A stretch of 64,000 nt of DNA from Agaribacillus aureus (GTDB lineage Bacteria; Bacteroidota; Bacteroidia; Cytophagales; Cyclobacteriaceae), in assembly GCA_030442055.1 (NCBI GenBank), contig JAUJEB010000015.1:90200-154199 (forward strand), given 5' to 3'. The notes under the pieces were generated by a model. The model worked only from the letters and a program-made list of their open reading frames with translations. It was not told the DNA's origin and did no database searches. The position numbers and the translations under genes were made by a program. Each line of letters starts with the position of its first letter. Position 1 is the first letter of the stretch. Positions 46,222 through 54,994 of the stretch are shown here, in pieces.

Positions 46222-46282
46222 AATCGATTATTATTTAGATATTTTTACAATCGCTTATTTCATTTTTTGTCATTAAACTTTT

Positions 46283-47380
46283 TTATGTCGGACACCCCTT
46301 CCCGGTAACAGTCAGCCCATCCGTAGTGAGTTTGTACTCGATATCAATCGCATGCTTGAGCGCCTGCATCACCTTATCGAGACTTTGATTTTTAAATTCT
46401 CCATATATCAAACATTGCCCAACGTCCTCATTTTCAAAGGTTACTTTGACACCATACCATTTCTCTAAGGTTCTGGCCACTTCCGTAAACGGTACCTCAT
46501 CAAATCGTAAAACCCCCTCGCGCCAGGCGAGGAGGTTGGAAATGTTATTGTATGAAGAAATGTTGATTTTTCTAACGGTATGATTATATGAAGCGACCAT
46601 ATTTGGCGTCAGGAATTGGGCGTCACTTTTGCCATCTTCACTTTCCACTTTCACCTTCCCAGTGGCTACGGCGACCTGGATGGCCTGGTCTTCCGGATAG
46701 GCTTTGACATTAAACGAGGTGCCCAGGACGGTAGTCACCAATTCTCCGGAACGCACGACAAATGGTTTATTTTCGTTCCGGGCGACCTCAAAAAATGCCT
46801 CCCCTTCCAGGGTGACTTCCCGTGTGTCCCCTTCAAACAGCTTGGGAAATATCAGTTTACTGCCGGAATTCAGCTTTACCACTGACCCATCCGGCAATGG
46901 AATAGTTGATTTCTGCCCATAGGCACTGGTCTTCTCCACGTAAGCCATCTCTGCTGCTGTCGTGTCCTCCTGCTTGCTAACATAGTACCAAGCGCCTGCC
47001 GCAACAATCACCAATGCCATCACAAAGAATTTCTTGAACCATCCCCACCAGAACCTTTTTTTATCCTCTTTCCGATCCTTGCGGAGGTCATCGATCGTAG
47101 CATTTTTAATCAATGCGCTTACTTGCTTGCTATGGTGTTGGTTGTCTTTCATCAATATTTCCAACCACCGGTCCTGCTTAAATAAGGAGCGCTGCTTAGA
47201 CTTATCGGCAGCTTTACCTTTTCCCATCAGTTCCTGATATTGCCAGAACTCAGATAACTGTGCTTTCAGCGCCGGGTCTGTCTCAGAACGCTCAAGGTAG
47301 CTGTAAAACATCACGAGTTCTTCTTCGTTGATGGTTTGGTCAATGTATTTCTGGAATAGTATTTTAAAATGGTTACTCAT
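46283..47380 (-). CDS. FecR-family anti-sigma/sensor protein (locus 2)
   Basis: A 365-residue protein. The N-terminal domain (LFQKYIDQTINEEELVMFYS) is of the same subtype as the four stand-alone FecR-N proteins in this window. Then come a W-rich juxtamembrane motif (FWWGWFKKFF), a membrane segment (about 121-138), the FecR domain (about 155-260; STIPLPDGSVVKLNSGSKLI) and the DUF4974-type end (FDEVPFTEVARTLEKWYGVK). Its sigma partner is most likely the factor at 48269-48892, although a ~730-base repeat block lies between them. It precedes susC by 130 bases. Start ATG at 47380. Confidence 0.93.
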   Translation of the reverse strand: MSNHFKILFQKYIDQTINEEELVMFYSYLERSETDPALKAQLSEFWQYQELMGKGKAADKSKQRSLFKQDRWLEILMKDNQHHSKQVSALIKNATIDDLRKDRKEDKKRFWWGWFKKFFVMALVIVAAGAWYYVSKQEDTTAAEMAYVEKTSAYGQKSTIPLPDGSVVKLNSGSKLIFPKLFEGDTREVTLEGEAFFEVARNENKPFVVRSGELVTTVLGTSFNVKAYPEDQAIQVAVATGKVKVESEDGKSDAQFLTPNMVASYNHTVRKINISSYNNISNLLAWREGVLRFDEVPFTEVARTLEKWYGVKVTFENEDVGQCLIYGEFKNQSLDKVMQALKHAIDIEYKLTTDGLTVTGKGCPT

Positions 47381-47509
47381 TTCCTTTTAATCTTGGAGGC
47401 TTTTTTGGGGCCTGATAACAACCATACAATTCTAATGGGTATTATTCCCGGTTTTTTTTGAAAAAATATATAATTGGCTGATAATGAGTGGAATGATTTG
47501 GGTAAAATG

Positions 47510-48240
47510 GTGTAGACGGTCGTTTAGTTATTTACTACATCTCTATTTCTCCTAACGTCATTGAGGAAGGGGAAGGCTAGAAGCGAGGGTTCCGAAGCAA
47601 TCTCCCGGCTCATACTGCCGCCCTCCACCCGAAAACATGGAGGGAATAGTGGGCTGGCAACGCTCAGCAGCCTTGCGCCAAGGGATCGCTTCATAGCTGA
47701 CACTCAGGGCAGGCGCGGTATTCGCGATGACGCGGGGGTGAGAGGAGGGTCGTGTAGACGGTCGTTTAGTTATTTACTACATCTCTATCCTACCCAACGT
47801 CTTTGCGAGGAAGGGGAAGGCCAGAAGCGAGGGTTCCGAAGCAATCTCCTAGCTTGTACTACCACTCTCTGCTTAGAGGCATGGTGGGCTGGCTACGCTC
47901 AGCAGCCTTGCGCCAGGGGATCGTTTCATAGCTGACGCTCAGGGCCAGCGCGGTATTCGCGATGACGCGGGGGTGAGAGGAAGGTCGTGTAGACGGTCGT
48001 TTAGTTATTTACTACATCTCTATTTCAGCTAACGTCATTGCGAGGAAGGGGAAGGCTAAAGCGAGGGTTCCGAAGCAATCTCCCGGCTCATACTGCCGCC
48101 CTCTACCTGAAAGCATGGAGGGAATAGTGGGCTGGCAACGCTCGGCAGCCTTGCGCCAAGGGATCGCTTCATAGCTAACGCTCAGGGCCAACGCGGTATT
48201 CGCGATGACGTGGGGAGTGAGAGGAAGGTGGTGTAGGCTT
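47510..48240. repeat. Three tandem copies of a ~240-bp unit containing an inverted-end element
   Basis: Units start GTGTAGACGGTCG at 47510, 47752 and 47987, and a partial unit starts at 48231 (periods 242, 235 and 244). Each carries AACGTCATTG near its start and CGCGATGACG near its end, with GAAGCAATC opposite GGGATCG inside, so each can fold into a long hairpin. They belong to the same family as the elements at 35025, 54495 and 55367. Short frames inside them are not genes. Confidence 0.85.
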
Positions 48241-48268
48241 TCTTCTGACCATTTACCAAATCCCTTAC

Positions 48269-48892
48269 TTAACCAAAAATCACCATAACCGGCAAAAGTG
48301 GTAAGGTAACACCAGCCAGCCGTCGAAGATTGGCTTTGATGGTTTTAATAATTTCGGATTGGTTGTTTTGTACAGTCTTGAGGGAAATACCTAGTTGGAC
48401 AGCAATGGCCTCATTGCTGAGTCCTTTTTGGTGGAATAGTTCATAGATGGCCTTCTTTTGGGCGGGTAGTTTTTTAGCTATTTCCCATACAATACGCTGA
48501 TATTCCTCAAATGTAAGGTTATCTTGTGTGCTGAAATTGTTATTGGCAATTCTGGCCAGTTGCTCTCTTTTGAGTCGCTCATTGCGGGCGGTTTTCTTCA
48601 GGTGATTGAAGGCCAGGTTGCGGGTAACTTTGAAGATATAATAATCGAAATTTAAATCCGGCTGGAGGTTCTTTTTGTCTACCCAAAGCTTGATAAATAC
48701 TTCCTGCACCATCTCTTCTGCCATGATATCCGATTGGGTGATCGCATAGGCATAGGCGCGAAGTTTGTGCTGATAATGTGCGTAGAGGGTTTCGTAGGCC
48801 TTTTCATCTCCGGCTTTTAATTGTTCAATCAACACGCCACCACTTTTGTCTTTTGCAGTTTCTGACGAATAACCGCCTTTTTTATCCCCCAT
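48269..48892 (-). CDS. ECF RNA polymerase sigma factor (module B)
   Basis: The ATG at 48892 gives 207 residues; a TTG one codon upstream is not needed. Region 2 (QLKAGDEKAYETLYAHYQHK, MVQEVFIKLWVDKKNL) and region 4 (LPAQKKAIYELFHQKGLSNE, AIAVQLGISLKTVQNNQSEI) are complete. It ends in a hydrophobic tail, AGVTLPLLPVMVIFG, like the module A sigma factor. It follows a FecR-N gene with about 260 bases between, and precedes fecR-susCD of locus 2 across the repeat block, so it may control that operon. It is the paralogue of 19873-20493. Confidence 0.92.
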   Translation of the reverse strand: MGDKKGGYSSETAKDKSGGVLIEQLKAGDEKAYETLYAHYQHKLRAYAYAITQSDIMAEEMVQEVFIKLWVDKKNLQPDLNFDYYIFKVTRNLAFNHLKKTARNERLKREQLARIANNNFSTQDNLTFEEYQRIVWEIAKKLPAQKKAIYELFHQKGLSNEAIAVQLGISLKTVQNNQSEIIKTIKANLRRLAGVTLPLLPVMVIFG

Positions 48893-49155
48893 CAAGTATT
48901 TAGGTTTAGGAAAACAAATTAAGTTTATGCTAACAAATTGTTAACATAATTATCGAATATAGGGCAATTTGAAATACGAGTCAAGTTATTCGATACATAG
49001 TTTTGGCGCTTCATGACCAATATTGGTGAGCTTAGGCTGCATCAACCAGGCCGCTGTGAACGAGCCCAACAACCCGGAAGGCGGTGGTATTGACCGGATT
49101 AAGGTATCGAAAATATCGATTAATTCAGGTTATCCGGAACGGTGAGTGTGTCGAT

Positions 49156-49455
49156 TCAATTGGGATGATCGCTGGTAAGTTTTTTGAGGGTCTCCTTGAT
49201 GACTTCACCGGATTGGCCATTGCCGGCCATCAGGCCATCCATGAATTGAATTTTACCTTGTAAATTATCAAATCCCCGGTCACCAGGGATATATTTGGAT
49301 TCGATATGTTCCCATAGCAATGTCAGGAGATCTTGAAGCTTCGGATCATTACGATGGTCGTCTATAAGCGTAAAAAAAACTACCCTTTCTTCAGGGGTGA
49401 TCGTTTGGGTCACATATTTCTGAAAAAGCGCGGTTACTTGATCTTTCGTTTCCAT
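49156..49455 (-). CDS. Stand-alone FecR N-terminal domain protein (module B)
   Basis: A 99-residue protein: LFQKYVTQTITPEERVVFFT, then LQDLLTLLWEHIE, the FecR cytoplasmic pattern, and a short polar C-terminal part with KIQFMDGLMAG. There is no W-rich motif, membrane segment or periplasmic domain, so it should be cytosolic. It takes the same place upstream of sigma as the module A protein at 20495-21010 and is divergent from the small lipoprotein gene. It may bind the sigma factor as a soluble antagonist; this is inferred from the family. Confidence 0.72.
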   Translation of the reverse strand: METKDQVTALFQKYVTQTITPEERVVFFTLIDDHRNDPKLQDLLTLLWEHIESKYIPGDRGFDNLQGKIQFMDGLMAGNGQSGEVIKETLKKLTSDHPN

Positions 49456-50034
49456 AGTTGTATAAGTGTAGCCAGGCGGCTGTATCTGGTTGAATAAAGA
49501 TGAAATTTACAATTTTCAATCGTAATCCCGAATTTTTTTTGATTAAATTTTGGTTTTTGTTTTAAGTGGCCAGTGACTTTCGGGAACCTATTAAAGAAAA
49601 TCACACCGTGTTCCCTGAAATGTCAGCAAGATCATTCAATAAATATAAACAACAGGTTATTAGGTTGTTATGTTTGAATTCCTTAAATTGAAAATCTTCA
49701 ATCAGGCATAAATCTACAATATTTTATCGGGAGCGATGAGGGAAACAAATAATGCAGGTATCATGGCATTAAAAAGTTGAGCGTTAGTTCAACGAATGCA
49801 AAATAGCAAGTACAACCAGCGCTTAAATCACAGAAGAGAATCAGGTAAGGCAAGAGCTAAGGAACTGACAGTAACGGCATGTCATGCAATTTAAGTGCGC
49901 AAACCAGCTTAAGAGATAGAGCGATAGCTATGGACAACATTTCATTTTTATAGGGAAACAACGGACGGGGGCTTCTTTTCACAAGCGGTCTACCGCCTTT
50001 TTTAATAATTAATTAACCATTTAAACAAACGATT
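49456..50034. promoter_or_regulatory. Divergent promoter region of module B
   Basis: About 580 bases between FecR-N and the small lipoprotein gene. GGGAAAC (49953-49959) lies 75 bases before the lipoprotein start, as in module A. A small hairpin with a T run (GCGGTCTACCGCC followed by TTTTTT, near 49984-50003) sits in the presumed leader and could attenuate transcription. No gene is seen. Confidence 0.4.
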
Positions 50035-50184
50035 ATGAAAAAGTTAGTATTTGTAGCGGCCATGCTGATGGCACCATTGTTTTTCACAGCCTGTAGTGAT
50101 GATGCAATTGATGACTTACAGCCCCAATCAGAGCAGGGCCAGGTCGTAGCACCCACCGATGGTGAAGAAGGCGACGACCGTTAA
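50035..50184 (+). CDS. Small lipoprotein, 49 aa (module B)
   Basis: A short gene from ATG at 50035 to TAA at 50184. The signal MKKLVFVAAMLMAPLFFTAC ends at a good lipobox (FTAC), and Cys20 is followed by SDDAIDDLQ, the acidic run linked to surface export in Bacteroidota. The mature part is about 30 residues, acidic, with no recognisable fold. It corresponds to the module A lipoprotein (21350-21514), which has the same length class and acidic start. A terminator follows at once, then the TPR gene. Function is unknown; constant pairing with a TPR sensor suggests a ligand or modulator. Confidence 0.72.
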   Translation: MKKLVFVAAMLMAPLFFTACSDDAIDDLQPQSEQGQVVAPTDGEEGDDR

Positions 50185-50190
50185 CAGGCA

Positions 50191-50228
50191 AAAGGCGGGC
50201 TGGCGCTAAGCGGGCCCGCTTTGTTTTT
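50191..50228 (+). terminator. Rho-independent terminator after the small lipoprotein (module B)
   Basis: GCGGGC (50195-50200) pairs with GCCCGC (50214-50219), with AAA and TTT extending the base, followed by TTTGTTTTT. It lies seven bases after the stop codon and about 200 bases before the TPR gene. Confidence 0.78.
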
Positions 50229-50424
50229 CCTGCGGCTTGAAAAAATATTATATCAATCTTTTTCCGGTAATGTCTTTTATTAGACATAACACTATTATTT
50301 TGGCTCTATCCGCCAGCGACTAGCGCTCTTAAATTGTTATTTAACGTAAAAATCACTATTATTACGTTATAGAAACCAAAACCAACCAACAAGGAACAAA
50401 GGTTTCACCTAATCAACTTGTTTT

Positions 50425-51855
50425 ATGAGCCGAATAACCTTTATCATTGCCATGGCATTGGCGATTGGTCTGTCAGTACCATTACAGGCTACTCCTCATC
50501 CTTGGGCACACCTTTCCCTGCCCCAGCAGGCGGAGGCTATTAAAGAAGCCATTGACAAACTCCAGGCAAAGGATCATGACGAAATCATTGACCTCGCCGG
50601 GTTGTTACACCAGATTGGACAAAAGTTAGAGGATCATTCGATCATGGCAGAGGCCATCAGGCAGCAGGCATGGGCCTATGGCAAGAAACAGGACCTCACT
50701 AAAAGTGCACGTTATTACTTTGAATTGGAACAACTTTACCGGCAGCTTAATAACAACGGTGGGTTGGGCAAGGCTTATTTTAATATTGGTAAATTATTTG
50801 CTCGAGCACATGAATACGATGAAGCCTTAAGGTATTATGCACTGGCCAAGGATCACTATGCCGCAGCCGGCCTGGATGACAAAGTGAGTATGGCCTTATA
50901 TCAAATGGGCTGGTGTCACCTGGACAAGCAGCAGCCGGATGTCGCTACCGGTTTGTTGAAAGAGGCACTTAAAACATGCTCTGAGCAAAACAAGAAACAA
51001 AAATCCGAGATTTATAACTTACTGGGATGGACAGCCAAAGACATGGGTGATCATCATACTGCACGCCATTATTACAGGCAATCGCTCCAACCCCTGGATG
51101 ATTCGGATAAGTGGGCAAAGAAAAGGGCCATAGCTATGAACAATATCGGGGAAAGCTTTCTATTGGAGGGCCACCATGATTCGGCTGCTATTTACCTACA
51201 AAAGGCGCTGGAAATGAAGGCAATTTTAAAAGACCCGGAATTTTCGCTTTCAACCATGGTGTCATTAGCGGAAATGGACTATCAACGGGGCCTATATATC
51301 AAGGCCGTTGCCAGGCTTGAGGCAGGACTCAAGGACGTTGATCCGACAAACCTGAGCAATCAGATCAATGAAGCGTTGGCATTGCTCACAACGATTGCCC
51401 AGGATCAAAAAGTAAACATCTCTTTTCCTGGCACCTTGTTGCAGTTGGGTATGCAACAGCAGCGGCAACAATTTTTGGCGTTACAGAAGCTAAAGGGAGA
51501 ACTGGATAAATTCAGTATCAAAGCCGGACAAGACCTTTACACCCATGAGATGGAAAGTCAGAAATTAGAGGCTTCCCTGGTCAGCCAGCGACATCAAAAA
51601 TACAGGTGGAGTACTGCTTCTGCTTTTCTACTATGCGTAGCCCTGATAGGCTTTATCTATGCCCGTATCCAGAAAAAGTACAAAACCAGGGCCGAAAAGG
51701 ACAAAAAGGAATTTGTCAACGAACAAATGAAAAACTACGATCAGCGGATCTTACAAATGCTTATCGTCAAGGCCGAATACGAAGAGATCAAAAGCAAGCT
51801 CAAAAGGGATTTTGGACTGGGAGATGTTGATTTCCCGGGTCAGGCAGACGGATAG
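50425..51855 (+). CDS. TPR protein with C-terminal membrane segment and coiled coil (module B)
   Basis: A 476-residue paralogue of 21633-23102. It has a signal peptide (MSRITFIIAMALAIGLSVPL, cleavage after QAT or LQA), six or seven TPR units (about 50-320; GLGKAYFNIGKLFARAHEYD), a membrane segment at about 396-412 and a charged coiled coil to the end (KEFVNEQMKNYDQRI, VKAEYEEIKSKLK). There is no kinase or DNA-binding domain. The cytoplasmic coiled coil is the only likely output surface. Its place after the small lipoprotein and divergent from the FecR-N/sigma pair is the same as in module A. Confidence 0.85.
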   Translation: MSRITFIIAMALAIGLSVPLQATPHPWAHLSLPQQAEAIKEAIDKLQAKDHDEIIDLAGLLHQIGQKLEDHSIMAEAIRQQAWAYGKKQDLTKSARYYFELEQLYRQLNNNGGLGKAYFNIGKLFARAHEYDEALRYYALAKDHYAAAGLDDKVSMALYQMGWCHLDKQQPDVATGLLKEALKTCSEQNKKQKSEIYNLLGWTAKDMGDHHTARHYYRQSLQPLDDSDKWAKKRAIAMNNIGESFLLEGHHDSAAIYLQKALEMKAILKDPEFSLSTMVSLAEMDYQRGLYIKAVARLEAGLKDVDPTNLSNQINEALALLTTIAQDQKVNISFPGTLLQLGMQQQRQQFLALQKLKGELDKFSIKAGQDLYTHEMESQKLEASLVSQRHQKYRWSTASAFLLCVALIGFIYARIQKKYKTRAEKDKKEFVNEQMKNYDQRILQMLIVKAEYEEIKSKLKRDFGLGDVDFPGQADG

Positions 51856-51911
51856 GATCCTAACCGGTTCTCCGGCCATGGTTGACCGAGGTTGAAAAGT
51901 TATCAAGGGAC

Positions 51912-52298
51912 TCACCTGGTGATTTCAAATAAATTCCGTATCCACCGCCAACATCGCCACTTTTCTCTAGAAGTTCCCAATGTCTCATCATAAGGACTGT
52001 CAGTGAATTTAAACAAAGCTTGCGCCAGTGTTTGGCGCTTCTCCCTGTTAATCTTAATCAATGTCTCCAACAATTCCTGCCTTTTGTGTAATCCAGGCCA
52101 GTCACCTTTACTAAATTTTTGCTGTAAAAAATCGCCTGGGAGGATAATATCGTTCAAGGTCTCCGATACGATCCGCAACATTTCAGCATCGGTCTCGCAT
52201 TGCTTCAAATAACCTTTAAACCGTGCGGATTCTTCCCGGCTCATCTTTTGGTCAACGAATTTACGGAGTAATACGCTAATTTCTTCCTTGAAATCCAT
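51912..52298 (-). CDS. Stand-alone FecR N-terminal domain protein (right of module B)
   Basis: A 128-residue protein: LLRKFVDQKMSREESARFKG, YLKQCETDAEMLRIVSETLN, and a linker with KRQELLETLIKINREKRQTL. It ends at a tryptophan-rich basic patch (KWRCWRWIRNLFEITR) exactly where a membrane segment would begin. It is closest to the 18799-19173 product (KKNLLEELIKINKEQQQEL), so these two are a paralogous pair separate from the sigma-linked FecR-N proteins. It is convergent with the TPR gene. It may be a free sigma-binding domain that docks peripherally on the membrane; this is inference. Confidence 0.7.
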   Translation of the reverse strand: MDFKEEISVLLRKFVDQKMSREESARFKGYLKQCETDAEMLRIVSETLNDIILPGDFLQQKFSKGDWPGLHKRQELLETLIKINREKRQTLAQALFKFTDSPYDETLGTSREKWRCWRWIRNLFEITR

Positions 52299-52454
52299 GC
52301 TTACGGTTAGCTTTAGGGTTTGCTTGTTGCGTTGTTTATAATATCTCTCCCATCCCCAAAAGTCCCAGTCACGGCGGAAACAGTTTGAGCAACAAGAAAA
52401 ACTACCTCATTCTAACACACCCACACTCAAACCCACCCCTCCTCAACTGTTTAC

Positions 52455-52776
52455 ATGTACAAAATCAACAACACTTAACAACCAATTGATAATCAAACAT
52501 TTACAAAACACGAATTATTTACAACAACAAATAGCGTTTGGAAAATGCGCTGGTAGCTGGTCAATCCTACGAAATATGTTGTAATGTCTACGGAACCTGT
52601 TGGTGGTTGCTTGACAAAGCCAAAATACTGGCTTACCTTCATATTGTAATTAAAACAGTTTCAGAATCTATTGCAGAGATCCCAAGCCAAGCATCACAAA
52701 AATTGACCCGCCTTGATTTTTGTGAGACTTGGCCCAGGGGAAACGAAATGAAACTATTAACAAACGAAATTAATTG
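52455..52776 (-). repeat. Dispersed element copy 2
   Basis: This is the second copy of the element at 36710-36990: the same CAAAATCAACAAC tract, CCTACGAAATA, CTACGGAACCT, TTGACAAAG and distal GAAACGAA. Its right end is longer, with AAACGAAATTAATTG, and abuts the palindrome-rich region at 52778. Confidence 0.6.
52493..52642 (-). CDS. Candidate micro-ORF, 49 aa, conserved N-terminus
   Basis: From an ATG at 52642 to TGA at 52493. It begins MKVSQYFGFVKQ and continues GSVDITTYFVGLTSYQR before a hydrophobic end. In copy 1 (ATG at 36922, frame 36680-36922) the first 29 residues match at 20 positions, with ACT/ACA, GGG/GGA, CTA/TTG and AGT/AGC as synonymous differences. After that the copies diverge. 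The start context is also alike (ACAxTATGAAGGTA). This pattern suggests coding selection or the shared 5' end of a decayed gene. It may also be non-coding DNA conserved for other reasons. Confidence 0.35.
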   Translation of the reverse strand: MKVSQYFGFVKQPPTGSVDITTYFVGLTSYQRIFQTLFVVVNNSCFVNV

Positions 52777-52777
52777 A

Positions 52778-54330
52778 TTGCGTCCGCCTTCGCCAGGGCT
52801 ACGGCGGACAAGGAAAACAGCTATGAATCTAATATCAACCCATAAAACACAAACAACCGGCCTCTCCCGCCATCGCTTTTGCGAAGACGGGGAGACGATA
52901 TCAACCCAGCTAAACTTACCTTACCTGGTATACGGCCAGGATAGGACTCATTCTAACCCACCTAGTGTCCACGCCAACGCCTTTGCTGCGGCGTGCGCAG
53001 GTGGCAGAATTCACGAACCAGGATAATTGCATTAATTTGGGCCAGGATCGCCAGCATCCATACCCGTGGATGTTGGCGACACCAGCCAAACCCGCCGTAG
53101 CTTTAGCGAAGGCGGATAAGATCGGAAATGAAATATTAAGACTAAAGACCAATAAAACGTTGTCCGCCTTCGCCGACTTTGAAGGCAGTAGCTTTCAGCA
53201 GAGGCCTTAGCTAGGGCGGACGAGGCATAAAACTATTCTCCCCATCCCTAAAAAGCCCCACGCCCAACTCATCCGGGCGTCGCGGGCTGGGTGGAAAATC
53301 TCCCTTCGGGAGATTTAAACGAGCTCTGGCCGAGCGCAGCCAAAAACAATTTATATTGGTTTTGACGAAGCTTGCCTCAGCGATGGCCTGGTAAACGTCG
53401 GAGAAAAAAACATGCTCCAGCAAAGTTCTTAAAAATCAACAAGCGTGGTTTTTAAAGAACTTGTCATAGGGCCGGCCGAAAGGAGATTTAAACGAGCCCT
53501 GGCCGAGCGCAGCCAAAAACAATTTATATTGGTTTTGGTGAAGCTTGCCTCAGCGATGGTCCGGTAAACGTCGGAGAAAAAAACGTGTCCGCCGTAGCCC
53601 TGGCGAAGGCGGAAGCTATGGAATCTCATTAATAACAGCAACATAAACCAACCGATGTTATCGGACGCCATATATAGCGATACAGGTTTCCGGTAAAGGA
53701 CATGGCGTAGCCGCTGGCATTGTAACTATAAACTCAGGATCCCAGGTGCCCGGTGATCGGGGTACCTGGGGCTTATGAAGAAGGAAAACCATGTTTATCG
53801 CTGGAAAATATGGCGCGGTCTTACAAACAACCAGTAAAAACTAAACCGAAGAACAGACTTCGTACACCATGCTCCGAAGCTGCGGCATCGGAGCATACGT
53901 AAGCTTTAGCAAAGGCGGAAAACACCCGCCTTCGCCAACATTGAAGGCTGAAGCTTTGAGCGGAGGACTTGGCTACGGCGAATAAGACAAGCTCAGAAAG
54001 CGGGAGGCGTTTACAAACTAAAAACTAACCAAACCTCGCTGGCTTTACACCGCAGTCTTCTCAGGTGGCTATGGTGTAGGCATGAAGCGTAGGTATGGAC
54101 GAGGGAACGCCCTCCCCCTTTCTTTTAATATATCCAGGAGGGTATGTGAAGCAAAGGAAAGACATTCAAGGCTGCATGGTCTGCCATGACCCTGGTAACA
54201 GTCTTAAGCAAGGAATTGTATTAAGCACAAAGGTATAACCCACCTTCGCTAGGTTGAAGGCCAAGGCTTTCAGCGGTGGACTTAGCTATAGCGGGCATTG
54301 CCCGCCGTAGCCTTGGCGAAGGTGGGGAAA
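52778..54330. repeat. Palindrome-dense non-coding region with GTCCGCC-type hairpins and a ~110-bp direct duplication
   Basis: Hairpins of the form GTCCGCC...GGCGGAC or CCGCCTTCGCC...GGCGAAGGCGG occur near 52782-52809, 53091-53118, 53161-53220, 53586-53612, 53900-53990 and 54239-54329. A 9-bp perfect stem AAATCTCCC/GGGAGATTT is at 53296-53316. The stretch containing GGCCGAGCGCAGCCAAAAAC and ending GTAAACGTCGGAG occurs at about 53309-53415 and again at 53482-53590. Frames over it (for example 53211-53423 and 53429-53671, -) are repeated because the DNA is repeated. I see no gene. Confidence 0.75.
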
Positions 54331-54494
54331 AGATAAAAGTCATAGGCGCAAGACGGCAAACGATCGGTTTGTCGCATTGAGTCCAAGCCGTGTACCATCG
54401 ATATCAAAGTATTTTGATATCGATGGGGCTTGCCTCCGGTAAACCAGACCTGAGATCCCCGGTATAATAATTACCAAATCTTCTACTTATCCAA

Positions 54495-54927
54495 CGTCAT
54501 TGCGAGGAACGGGAAGGCCTGAGGCCAGGGTTCCGAAGCAATCCCTTGGCTTGTAATGCCACTCCCCGATTAGATGTACCAAGGGGCATAGTGGGTTAGT
54601 ATCGCTCAATAGCCTTGCGCCAGGGGATCGCTTCATAGCTGACGCACAGAGCAAGCGCGGTATTCGCGATGACGCGGGAGGTGAGGGAAAGGTGGTGTAG
54701 GCTTTCGTCTGGTTATTTACCACATTCCAATCCTACCCACGTCATTGAGGAAGGGGAAGGCCTGAGGCCAGGGTTCCGAAGCAATCCCTTGGCTTGTAAT
54801 GCTGCTCTCTGCTTAGAGGCAACTAGTGGCATGGTGGGTTAATAGGGCTCTGTAGTCTTACGCCAAGGGATCGCTTCATAGCTGACACACAGTGCCAGCG
54901 CCGTATTCGCGATTCGCGGGAGGTGAG
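54495..54927. repeat. Two tandem copies of the inverted-end element
   Basis: Copies begin ACGTCATTG at about 54495 and 54740 and end near GCGATGACG (54674) and a damaged GCGATTCGCG (about 54920). Both share GGTTCCGAAGCAATC and CGCTTCATAGCTGAC with the block at 47510-48240. They lie directly upstream of the GIY-YIG gene. Confidence 0.8.
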
Positions 54928-54994
54928 AGATGGGTGTTGATTAACTAGATATCAATAAGTAACTTACCTACCACATTTTTTAAACTATCATACT

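Noticed and set aside
47561..47935. 124-codon frame on the + strand
   Set aside because: It lies inside the tandem 240-bp repeats and its internal repetition is that of the DNA; no protein domain is visible.
52538..52777. 79-codon frame on the + strand
   Set aside because: It is the antisense of the repeated element; the conserved micro-ORF is on the other strand.
53211..53671. Two - strand frames sharing an IAEASF...FWLRSARARLNL stretch
   Set aside because: The likeness comes from the 110-bp DNA duplication; the frames run over palindromes and end in unrelated sequence.
53700..54480. Possible group II intron or retron RNA
   Set aside because: Several stable hairpins are present but I found no domain V-like motif and no reverse transcriptase gene.
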